Source: Sipunculus nudus
Lineage: Eukaryota; Annelida; Sipuncula; Golfingiida; Sipunculidae
NCBI GenBank assembly: GCA_026874595.1
Contig: CM049322.1
Span: 23,781,400-23,845,399 of the forward strand
Direction of reading: 5' to 3'
DNA: 64,000 bases
Under the pieces are notes generated by a model. That model made no database searches, was not told the origin of the DNA, and saw nothing but the letters and a program-made list of their open reading frames with translations. Position numbers and translations under genes: made by a program. Below, one piece after another: positions 11,566 to 21,863 of the stretch (positions within the stretch are counted from its first letter, which is position 1; each line of letters starts with the position of its first letter).

Positions 11566-11712
11566 GGACAGCGGATAAAACTATCCAAGATCGACATGCT
11601 TTTCAAATTCTAAAATATTCAATCCAATAATTCTTGAGAAATTCGCACTTTTGGTCGAGATTTTACTTGAAATTGGTGGAATAAGGGTGAAAATACACAA
11701 AATGTTTTGGTT
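11566..11712 (+). repeat. Dispersed ~150-bp repeat, copy 2
   Basis: A second copy of the block at 9911-10065, about 1.65 kb downstream and in the same orientation, with substitutions and small indels. Confidence 0.8.
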
Positions 11713-11862
11713 GTATGATTTGATAACGCATGAAATATTCGGCTAAGACCAACTGCACCAAAATAGCATTGGATATCAGTCTACGAACATGTCAGTAGGC
11801 AATTACAAAGTCCCCTCCGTCCTCGCCAGATGTGTGTGTCTTTGTTCAGACTTAGCTCGTTA

Positions 11863-12142
11863 GGCAAAAAAGGTGTGGTTCTCAGGCACTTTTTTCAGAA
11901 ATCAGTGCGGGCGCGCGGTATTTATTTATTTTTTTTACCTTTCTTTGTATGTTTCAAGTAAATGTCATATGAGCGGGGAAAAGCATGAATTACCTTTTTT
12001 TTGCAAAACAGGTAAAAGCACTACAAAAATTGTATTATTAATCTTCATGAAAGATAAAAATAAGAATAAAAATGTTTGTTGCGGGGGGGGGGGGATAAAA
12101 TTGACGCGGGCCGTGCTTGAGAACCATCCCTTTTTTTTGGCC
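11863..12142. mobile_element. Harbinger-type MITE, copy 1 (intact, 280 bp)
   Basis: The left end is GGCAAAAAAGGTGTGGTTCT. The complement of the right end is GGCCAAAAAAAAGGGATGGT followed by TCTCAAGCACGG. TTA lies outside both ends (11860-11862 and 12143-12145), the 3-bp duplication characteristic of PIF/Harbinger elements. Two relatives are present at 42688-43000 and 44626-47507. The 99- to 113-codon frames inside are not conserved between copies and are not genes. Confidence 0.75.
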
Positions 12143-12536
12143 TTAGGGTTTTTATTTCTCTGCTTCTGCAGCTGCCAGCATTTGGTTATGGTAGCTGACA
12201 TTAATGTTTTGTAGAATCGATGCCACGCTAGAGACAAAACAGACCAAGACAAATCAACATGCATTGGTTCTCACGTATGCAAAAAGCAAAAATATGCCTT
12301 GGTTGGTCGAGAGGGAACTTCTAGATTTGTGTTTCAGGTACGCGGGGGTGAGTGTTTGAGACGCTCGAAATACCTTTACACTGTCCTTAAAAAATAGACA
12401 CCGATTCCCACCCCTTGGCAAGCTCCGAAATCCCATGTGGCCCTCATAATTTTATGCACGCATGTCCCGTACTCTCTAATTAAATCATTTTAACTAGAAT
12501 ACGGGTAGTCGACAAGCGACTACGTGTATCCACCGA

Positions 12537-12715
12537 AATCAGAGTGGGACAGGTGAAGTGGGGCATGGATTGAGTGGCTCGGGGAAATAGACAGGATGTT
12601 TTGCATATAAGCATGGCTGACGCGAAACCAGAGCGGGACAGGTGAAGTGAGGCATGGATTGAGTGGCGAGGGGAAATAGAGAGAGTTGTGTTGCATATAA
12701 GCATAGACGTCAAAC
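12537..12715 (+). repeat. 89-bp tandem duplication
   Basis: 'agagtgggacaggtgaagtg' at 12541 recurs as 'agagcgggacaggtgaagtg' at 12630, followed in both by 'gcatggattgagtggc', 'ggggaaatag' and 'gcatataagcat'. The period is 89 bp, with two copies. Confidence 0.85.
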
Positions 12716-12769
12716 GTAGACGAGGATACGTCAAACCAGTCCTGAGATAGAAGCCTGGAAGTCTGCAGC

Positions 12770-13221
12770 CTGAACGTGAAAGTAGGTGGTTTGGCTCCTG
12801 CCTCAAAATCGAGAAAGCTATCCAAGATGTATATACATGCAACATTTTAGGCAGATAAGTCAAACCACTGCCGAGATATGAGTAATTTTGTCCCACGGCA
12901 GACAAACAGACAGACGTTGTGCAAAAATGGTTGCAGGTGGCGCCACCAGTTTTGCGTATGATAAAGAGCTATGTGAGATCTATACACATGCAAAATTTTG
13001 GCCCAATCGGTTTCCGAGATATGAGCTTGGACGTCTGCAGCGTAAACGTGAGTGTAAGTTGCACCACCTTTAAAAAAACAAGAAAGCCATCCAGGATGAT
13101 AACACCTGCAAAATTTCAGGTGGATAAGTCCATTCACTGCAGAGGTATGAGTTATTTTATCGAAAGGAAGATGAACAGATGGACGTTGTGCAAAAAATTG
13201 TTGCAGTGTGCGCCACCATTT
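12770..13221 (+). repeat. Dispersed ~270-bp repeat family, interrupted downstream
   Basis: There are two degenerate tandem units, the first from about 12770 and the second from about 13045. They share 'gaaagctatccaagatg'/'gaaagccatccaggatg', 'cagataagtcaaaccactgc'/'ggataagtccattcactgc' and 'gacgttgtgcaaaaa'. The second unit is cut at 'cgccaccatttt' by the mobile element at 13222 and resumes at 15648. Small frames on either strand are not conserved between units. Confidence 0.7.
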
Positions 13222-15647
13222 TTAGCTCAGCTGACTTTCAGTCATGCTGGGCTATAGCGATGGGTCTTTGTCCGTCGTCCTTCCGTCCGGCCGGCCGGCC
13301 GGCCGTCCGTCCGTTAGCAGGGCACAAATCGTAACCGTAGGGGCTAGGGCCATGAACCCGATGCAGTCTTAGAGGTTATAAAAAGATCTCCTTGCAAACC
13401 TGAAATTAGCTCACTGCGACCTATATTCTCGAAGTTATGGGGTGTGTTTGCACCCCCCAGAAATAACTCTTTGAGACAAAATTTTCATCCCAAACCTTCC
13501 ATCTTTCACATACAGCTCACCTACCAACAGGGGAAGAATCATAATTTCAAAAGGTCAAAGGTCAAGGTCACAGGAGCCTCTTCTTTGAAAAGCCTGTGGA
13601 TACATTTTAAGCCAACCCTTTCATCCCAATTCTTTGATCTTTCACATATAGCTCACCTACTAAGTTTGAGAAGAATCCTATAGATTTTGAGGTCACAAGG
13701 TCAAAGGTCAGGGTCACAGGATCCACTTCTTTGAAAAGTTTGTGGACACTTTTCAAGCTAGACTTTTCATTCCAAACCTTCCAGCACTGATATCGCTTCT
13801 CTGCCAACAGGGGAAAAGACCTGTTGATTTTGAGGTCAAAGGTCAAGTTCACAGCACCCACTTCTTGCGTGGAGTCATTTTCAGGCAAACTTTTAAATCT
13901 GTACCTTCCATCTGTCATATATGGCTTACCTACCAATAAGGGAAGAAGCCTATTGATGTTGAGGTCAAAAAGTCAAAGGTCAAGGTCACAATATTTAATT
14001 GTTCTAAATGCTTGTGAGCATATTTCAAGTGTAACTGTTCAACCCAAATCTTCAGTCTTTCACATATGCCACATCTATGCATCACTCAGTTTGACTCAAA
14101 CTTCATATTTATGGGTCTTTTTGCTTGAATAAATAACTTATTGATTTTGGGGTCAGCTGGTCAGCAGGTTAAAGGTTGCAGGTCAAAGTTATTCACCCAT
14201 TGGTTGCCAAGTAATTACACCAGATTTAAGTGGTTAGTAGTTACCCATCATTTAGAAAGAATCCAGTTGATATATGGGCAAAAGGCCAAGGTCATAGGTC
14301 AGGGATGTTCACAATTACTTATTTTATAGACCATCTCTATTTTTCTTGTATATATAACCATCCCACTCCAGCTGGTACATCTCCCTGTGTGGCTGTAATT
14401 GTGAGTGACACTGGTGACATATGACTCCCTTTTGTATCAGCCTATTAAGTGATAAGGCTCAGTGATAAGTACCTCGTTACTTCATAACAAAAACACTGTT
14501 GTCAGAATGCTTCAGCCAGGCATTAAGACTATGAGAGTATAGTATTAAGGTTCAGCTACTGATTTATAAGAGGATGGGAACATTTTGCAGTTTATTTTAT
14601 GGAATCCTAGCAATAAACTTAGTTTCCTAGATATCTGAATATTTTAATATATATCACCACATATAAAAGCAACTGTATGTTATCATAATATGTGGATGTG
14701 TACCTTGATTTAGGATGGCTTTTTGTTTTATTTCAAGACTCTTAGTCATGCTTTCAGCATTTCTTTTATTTCAGGTTTGGCAGTTTACCTACCCTGCTGA
14801 CCCCATTGAAAAGCAGAGTGATAATAAAAAATATTGGACTTACACTTTTTACAATTGCAAATCTATAAATCTGATATGAGGGCCTGGACATGCCTTTTGA
14901 ATTATTTTGGGCATTCATTACTGGATAATTTGCCCCAGGTTTGGTCTCTTATTGGAGAATGTGGGATATCAAATGTCATACTTGTCAGAAATCCATTTTG
15001 TCTGCCAGTTAGCCACCTTAGAAATTCTTTCTTCAGTGCAGTTTCAGTAATTTTTCTTTAATGTGTGGTCCGATTTAGAGAATGTTTGTTGTCTGATTTC
15101 AGACTTGTCAGAAGTCCAATATGGCCACCAGGCAACCATCTTTTAATTCCTTTTGATCATACTATCTCAAGAACAGTTAAAGTGAATGCAGTTGGATGTA
15201 TATTTATGTAATCTTGTAAAGGATTGGATCAAATATTTCTGAATAAATATTACCATCATTTATAAAAGTGCAGTACAGTTGGCTTGTATTGAATAAAAAT
15301 TCATACAGAAGCACCTGTTTCTCAATAATTCTTGCATGTATTTCCTTGATTTTTGCTATATATTTTGATCTTATATTTGCCCTTTGTGGTGTTCCTTTTG
15401 AGACTGACAGGTTTCAAGCAAGCTGTTGAAATAATTCCTGATAGCTTAACAATCATGCATTTTCCTCAGACCAATTCACTGTGTTTTAACCAGACATAGG
15501 TGATATATATTTCTGTTGTCATAGAAAATTTTCAACAAATTGGCAAATTGGTTCTTCAAAATTTGACTGGAAGTTGGGAATCTCAGTCCATGATGTCACA
15601 GGTCATGCTTGGCAGCTGAGCGTCATGACCCATGGGTCACTTGTTTA
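13222..15647 (+). mobile_element. AGCTCAG-family element A (~2.4 kb, non-autonomous)
   Basis: The left end is TTTAGCTCAGCTGAC, where a hairpin is degenerate in this copy, followed by a CCGG/CCGTCCGT-rich tract (13275-13318) and 'cagggcacaaatcgtaacc'. The right end is CAGCTGAGCGTCATGACCCA (from 13 bp into 15601) running to CACTTGTTT. Internally a ~140-bp module containing 'ggtcaaaggtcaaggtcac' is repeated about four times (13530-14000). The element splits an older repeat, and the sequence at 15648 continues where 13221 stops. No protein of a known transposition system is encoded. Confidence 0.8.
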
Positions 15648-15910
15648 TGTATGTTATAAAGCTATCAAAGGGCTACATTTGTGCAAAATTTTTTCCTGAT
15701 TGGCCAAACGAACCCGAAGATATGTGGATTAATGTGTCAAAACACACGCACATATGGACGCACTGGAGAGAGGAAATGTCAGAGTTCAACGCAAAATATT
15801 TTGGCACCAGTCCAGTGGTCTCAGAGTTCTGTTCCGGAAACGAACGCGGCGGCGGCGGAACCCGGTCAAAAACATAGTATCCGCTAAACTTCGTTTTGGC
15901 GGATACAATT
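15648..15910 (+). repeat. Continuation of the dispersed repeat split by element A
   Basis: 'tatgttataaagctatc...gtgcaaaattttttcctgattgg...gaagatatg' matches 'gtatgataaagagctatg...atgcaaaattttggcccaatcgg...gagatatg' at 12955-13022. The position is exactly where the second unit upstream was cut. A short GC-rich stretch with GCGGCGGCGG follows at about 15847. Confidence 0.7.
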
Positions 15911-16439
15911 ATAGAAGCCCTGAATATAATACAGGGCTTTAAACTATAATAATTATAATAATTATTTTCCCCCAAGTGATGTTGTATTCATGGAAAAAAT
16001 CATTATTGTCATAATACTGTTAACTCTGAAGTGAAATCTGAAGTCATCAGTTGACAAGCAGCTATCGAGACGCAGTCCCTTTCCAGCAACACAGAATCTA
16101 GATGAAACAAGCGGATAAACACTATCAATGATCAAGGCGTGGCCGCGGATCAGATACTCCGTCCAAAGGTGACTGGTCAGCTAGTTTTTCTTTTCCAGGT
16201 GAACCGGTCAGTTTTCAAAGAGTACCGACAAACAAACATTATAACAAACAAAAATGCATCGATTTTTTTATATGACAGGTGATACACTCATCAGAAATCT
16301 TATCAGGTACTTGCATCGTCCTTGAGATGATGCGCCTAAAATCCAAGATGTCTGACAGGCAGCCGTCTTAGATTCTGATATTCGACCGTGCAGATCCCGT
16401 CACATGCAGAGATATATACCAATCGTCAGGAAACTTTCT
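15911..16439. other. Gene-free sequence
   Basis: Nothing is supported. 'gatgtctgacaggcagccgtc' near 16348 resembles short phrases at 15105 and 29150, so part of it is probably old repeat. Confidence 0.4.
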
Positions 16440-17250
16440 AAAAAGTTTTAAAAGTTTATATATATGTAATATAACATATATATATGAATATAAAAATTGA
16501 TTCACACTTCACAATCATGTATCCTTAGCTTTGTTCATATAACGTCGCATTATGCATACATAATGGTGGGGGGGGGGGGGGGAGGGAGGATAAACCAGAA
16601 TAACTGTACGCCTTTGAGAGCAAGGGTGCTCCTCTAGTCATGCAGTACTGACCAGGCATCCTGGTACAGCTGTATTCAATGACCTCCAGTGACCAGAAGT
16701 GGGCTGCCTGGAGCTTGACAAGGCAAGTGTATACATTAGAACCCCATAAAAACAATAACTAGCCTTTTTCAGCATTTATTTTCAAATTTTAAGATTTAAA
16801 AGATTAAATACTTACGTGTAAATGCTGTTAAAATTAAGGTGCTCATAGAAAACAAGGGACCGATGGGTTACTCTGTTCAGCTGAAATTGACCTTGAGGGT
16901 AAAATTCTAAAATAATATCAAATGGAGATAAAGTCTGAGAGGAAGAGGTAAAATACGCCATGGTTGGTTGGTATGGTTGAAAAAATTGTTGAAAATAATA
17001 TTTTTTTTTTATCTGACTATGTGTTTCCTTATGCTGAAACTGAAACAGGTGAACAGTTTGTGAACATATATATCAGCATCTCTGTGTATGCATTCAGGAT
17101 ATGAAACTTAATTCAACAATGCTTACAGGAAAAAAGTTTATTCCTAACTATTCAATATTTAAAAAATAGGGAGATTAAAAAACAAATCAAATCACTTTAT
17201 TTTCTATTCTCCTAAGGCAGAAATAAGGAACAAATCTTTGCATTAGATCC
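16440..17250 (-). mobile_element. Partial minus-strand relative of element C
   Basis: The reverse complement matches the plus-strand element at 27325-29990. It has the C-run (here G-run at 16566-16582), then in complement 'cagttat', 'gtactgcatgac' and 'gcccacttctggtcactgga' against 'agcccactttgtttactgga' near 28080. It ends near the insertion of element B. No gene is seen. Confidence 0.55.
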
Positions 17251-17253
17251 TCA

Positions 17254-18648
17254 TTTTTTTAGCTCAGCAGACTGAGAGTCAACTAAGGTATAGGAATGGC
17301 GCTTTGTCCGTTGTCAGTCCGTTAGCAGGGAAGAAATCGTAACCACTGGACCTAGAAACTTCTAAGTGATCATCCAGGGAGGTAAATAAATAATCTCCTT
17401 GGAAACCTGATATTAGGTCAGTGCGACCTTTGGCGGGGTTGAAAGTAACCCCCCCCCCCCGAATATTTAAAAATTTGATACAAAACCTCCAGTTTCTTGA
17501 TAATTAATGCATGGTTTACCATGAACTTTGCCTTGAATATTGACCATGACTAGTTTTGTCAGTTCTTGAAAACTGATGGTGCCACCTATTTTTTTAAATT
17601 TTCTTTCTGTTTTTGAGACCGTCAAATAACAGCAATTATGTAAGTGTCTTAGCTTAGGTTTCATCCAGTGTCCCGAAACCCAGTGTGTTTATTGATTATG
17701 ATTGTTTTTTTTCCAGTTTCTGAATACTGGTGGTGCCACCTATATATTTTTCTATTTTGATGTGTTTTTCCTTCATTTTGTGAATGTCAAATTATATTGT
17801 TACTATCATATTGGCAACTGTGTCATGAAATCTGGCAATTTCATCTGTGTCCTGAAACCTTGTTATAAATTAGGGCCCTGCTTAAATAAGAAGATGAAAT
17901 TATTTACCCTGTCCGTCCGTCTGTTCGTCTTTCTGTATGTCCGTCAAATTTGTTTTCTGATGATAACTCTAGTTTGGATTGGCATATTGATTGCAAATTT
18001 GACTTATGTATGGGCCACCTCCTACGCAAGATTTCTTTTAGTTTTTGGGTCATGAGATCAAAGATCGAGGTCACAGGATCCAGTAATTTAAAGAGATGCA
18101 TATTAAGCCAAACTTTTCACCCGAAACTTTCAATCTTGCACTGACCTGCCAATAGGGGAAGAACCTGATTGGTTTTCGGGGTCACAAGTTCAAGGTCACA
18201 GGAGCCATCTGTCTGCATATTTGTTTCTGAATGATAACTCCAGTTTGGTCTGATATATGGATTTCAAACTCGACTTTTATATAAACTAACTTTAATGCAA
18301 GATTTATTTTGATTTTGGGGTCATGAGGTCAAAAGTCAAGGTCACAGGACCCATTTTTTAAAAAAGACTTTGGGTGCATTTTAAGCCAAACTTTTCATCC
18401 CAAAGCTTCCGTCTTCCACGTGGTGCACCTGCCAGTTGAGGAAAGTTCCTTTTGATTTTGGGGTCACTTTGTCTAAGGTCAAGTTCACAGGGCAAATCCA
18501 TTCACAAATTAGTTTATGGATGCTAACTCCAGTTTGGGTAGACAAGGTTGGATTCAAACTGATCACATGACCCATATTTTGAAAAAGCTCATAAACCTTT
18601 CCTTATAGACAAATTCAGCTGAGCGTCAAGATCCATGGGCCCTTAGTG
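17254..18648 (+). mobile_element. AGCTCAG-family element B (~1.4 kb)
   Basis: It starts in a T-run with AGCTCAGCAGACTGAGAGTC and then 'ggaatggcgctttgtccgtt'. It ends CAGCTGAGCGTCAAGATCCA with CCCTTAGTG. Internal 'ggtcaaggtcacaggatcc' modules (about 18060-18080, 18180, 18330) match those in element A. It carries no open frame of note. Confidence 0.7.
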
Positions 18649-18649
18649 T

Positions 18650-20300
18650 ATTATACCAAATCTTTTTCAAGTTTTTAGATTTTATAAATTTGCAATATCA
18701 CATATATCTCTGAATATATATGTTAATTCACAATTCTCAATTGCATCATCCTTTATCCCTTATTTTGCTCCTGCATACAGATATATTTTTTATCACAAAA
18801 ATATATACATTTTATAAATTTGTAAAATAATACATATAAGAAAATATAATTTGACTCGGAATTCAAAATTCTAAATTTCACCATTATTTATCTATAATTT
18901 GGCTCATATATTATCACATAATGATGGGTTAAACTTTATTTTAATTTGTTAAAATTATTTAAAAGGAATTTAATTTGTTCAAACATGCTAGATAACCTTT
19001 GTATTTGAATTACTACCTCAAGTAGTTTTTAAACTGGAGCAGAAAGCGCTTTATAGTTAAGATAATAAGGTTCAAACAATAACAATTATTGCATTACACT
19101 TGGAGAATTTTGCTGTGTGTGTGTGTGCGTTGGGGGGGGGGGGGTGATATGAGAATTTCTGTACACACGCTTGAGTGCTCAACCATTTGCATTACTAATA
19201 AAGTTACCCAGGCAGGGCTGAAGTGCCCAGAAGTGGGATGCCTTTGACTAAGAGAAGACAACAGAGCCTCAAAATAAAATTCAGTTTCAAGCCGAATTAT
19301 GGAGCTTTCATTTTCAAATTTTAGATTTTATATGATTAAATCCTAATTTTTACATACTGTGAAAATTAAAATAATAGTGCTTATAAAAAAAAAACAAAAG
19401 TATGGCCAAATTTAAGGTATTGATTTTATAATTATGCTAATAACTTGAAAAATTTATAAAATTCTGATCTGATTTCTGTTATACAATTGAATCTTTATTA
19501 AATAAAGTTATATCCTTTGGAATATAGTCTCTACCTTCAAAAATTATCTTTTTATGCACAGAAGTGACCTAAATTCAGGCATGTACACAGGAAATATATG
19601 CAAGAATAGTTATATCAACATGAATACATTAACATCAGTGGTTTTCATAGTGGGCAGTTTTGAAGTTTACCAATAGGTTTTAGGCCTAACTGGGAAATGG
19701 AGGTCTTTCCTTAATACCTCGAATGAACGAAGTCGCAGTGACCCAATTCTCGGTTTGGTAGAACTTGGGGGCATCTAACTGTATGTACATATTTGGATTA
19801 GTACAGGCCAAATGGTTTAAAACGTGCCTTGTTCACGGCCGGACGGAGAAAGCACAATTAGGCTATGTCATAATCAAAGTTCGTCAAAATTTGATATGCC
19901 AATTTTATATTTATGCTAATAACTTAAGAAAATACGAAATATTATCTTAATTTTGGTAAACAATTAAATATTGATTAAATAAGGCTATATCCTTGAAAAA
20001 AGTGTCTCTAGCTTACACATATGTGTAGTTGTCAATTTCAAAATATATATTTGTTGTTTAGTTAAGATACCCATAATGAAGTAATGTTCCAGTCCATATC
20101 TTTCACAAATTACGTAATATTGTTTTAATTTCAGGCATTTACATAGGCCCTGAAGTGTGTACGCCTAAATAGGTTTTAAATCACCTGATTTTCTCAAAGG
20201 ACCGAAGTCGCAGTAACCCGATTTTCCGTTTGAATTCGAAGGTATAACGGTTTCAAAACGTGTCTTACGGACGGAGAGCCAGGACAAAGGAACATGAGAT
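18650..20300 (-). mobile_element. Minus-strand relatives of element C, one long and one truncated copy
   Basis: In complement, 19560-19880 reads CCGTCCGGCCGTGAACAAGG, then 'aaaccatttggcc' and 'gtcactgcgacttcgttc', which matches the start of the element at 27390-27510. A G-run at 19131-19143 corresponds to its C-run. A second partial copy of the same start lies at about 20200-20285 ('cgaagtcgcagtaacccg'). Small frames here are not coding. Confidence 0.6.
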
Positions 20301-21317
20301 GTACTATTAGTTGGCTTATAAATAACAAAGACGCGTTCACACCGTGCAGATAATTAAACCACTACGTCCCACAGGTATGAGCCTATTGTTACTGTCAGTT
20401 ACAATACATCTGATCCATACTCAAATATCTCTTGCGTATTTCAAGCCAGTGAAAACGTGAACACGTTCACAGCGAGCTGTCTGATGCTTTGCTGATCTGT
20501 ATGCAATTCTGAGTGACGCACGTTCAACACAGCCTGTTTCCGTTGTCCTAGTTACAGGTCTCGGTGTTGTGTACACATTCACAGGACTAACTCACGGACG
20601 TGCCCTGACCCGGAAAAGACAGCGCTGCCTTGTCCGAGCACCACATGACGATGTTCCTGTCAGCGATTGGTTTAGTAAATAGGTCAATAATTTGCATGCC
20701 GCATTGTGGGTCACATGCTCGCAGGCTGTACCCGGATCATATCTGACAAGGATAGCTACAAAGATCAGTTTCACGTGGTGTCTTTGTCCTGCAGTGATAC
20801 CTGGATACTGAGCATCCATTTTGTGTATCTATCAGTGTCAGTGATGGAGAGCTAAGACACTTGTTCTGGAATATTAAATCACTGACTGATTTGGCCAGGA
20901 CTAATCGAAGGTTGGTATTTTATGTCACATGGTAACGTCGTAAGGTCCAGTCTGTCGGGCAACCACTGACATATTTTCATTTTCGTAGGGGTGAACTTGA
21001 TAAGGCCTAGCTCATCACGTTAATCACAAGTCCCTCATACCGATTTAACGTCAGATCAGATACCTGTATGTGTTTCTTAAGAATCGGTACGGCTGTCAGC
21101 ATATCAATTATCAGCAAGATATATTATTATAAATTTATAACTAACTGTCAAAAGAGTCCGAAAAATCCGTTGAACTCTGCCGACCGATTGTCGGATTTAA
21201 TCGGTTGATTAAAATATTAAATTTCAGACCATATACATACCTGCAGATGGATTTAACTGCGTGTTGGCTAAAATATGGAATACCGTAATTCAATTCTGTT
21301 GACCGAATGGGACGTAT
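20301..21317. other. Gene-free by evidence; slightly CpG-richer 20500-20830
   Basis: The minus-strand frame 20592-20819 (75 codons, from an ATG, with more CpG than its neighbours) is the only candidate. It shows no domain and I could not find convincing splice partners. The rest looks unique. Confidence 0.35.
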
Positions 21318-21744
21318 ATACTGTGGTTGCCTTCTTCTTGTTCGCGAGGGTTTTAATTTCGCGATATTCGCGAATGGGAATAATCGCGAAAATAAACCCT
21401 CGGGAATAATTAACCAATTGAGTATGTCCATCTTATTCCGTGAAACCAATACTTGTATGTAAATAGGTTAGAACAGTGAGAAACTTTATAATAAATTACA
21501 TCCAAGCAGGTATAGGGAAAACGTTACCTTAAATTTGAACTAAACTAAATGTGCTGTTTGTACCGGCCAATCGTTATATGGGTAGAATATCACACACTCA
21601 TGACTTTTTCTCATTTTATAATACACACAGGTATGGCTTTACCAAAGATTTCATATAGGTTCTGGTGAGATCGCGAAAATAAAACCCTCGCGAAACATTA
21701 AAAATGGATAAAACGCGAAATTTCCGCCTCGCGAATATGAAGCC

Positions 21745-21757
<13 letters not shown>
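21318..21757. mobile_element. ~440-bp MITE with CGCGAA-rich inverted ends
   Basis: The left end is TACTGTGGTTGCCTTC with TTCGCGAGG further in. The complement of the right end is TACTGTAGTTGGCTTC with ATTCGCGAGG further in. Both arms continue with 'gttttaatttcgcga'-like text. TA lies outside both ends (inside a TA microsatellite on the right), so a Tc1/mariner-type TA duplication is possible but not provable. No transposase. Confidence 0.6.
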
Positions 21758-21786
<29 letters not shown>

Positions 21787-21863
21787 GTGGAGCACAGGAC
21801 ACATTGCCCCGTAGCTAAAGGTTCTATTATTTGTGTACATGAGGAGTGATGCAGTTAAGTTTT

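Noticed and set aside
14760-15061. Exon suggested by 'ttcttttatttcag' and a 75-codon frame at 14834
   Set aside because: It lies within mobile element A and has no matching donor. A chance acceptor is likely.
20592-20819. 75-codon minus-strand frame with ATG and mild CpG richness
   Set aside because: No domain, no clear donor or downstream exon, and ordinary length by chance.
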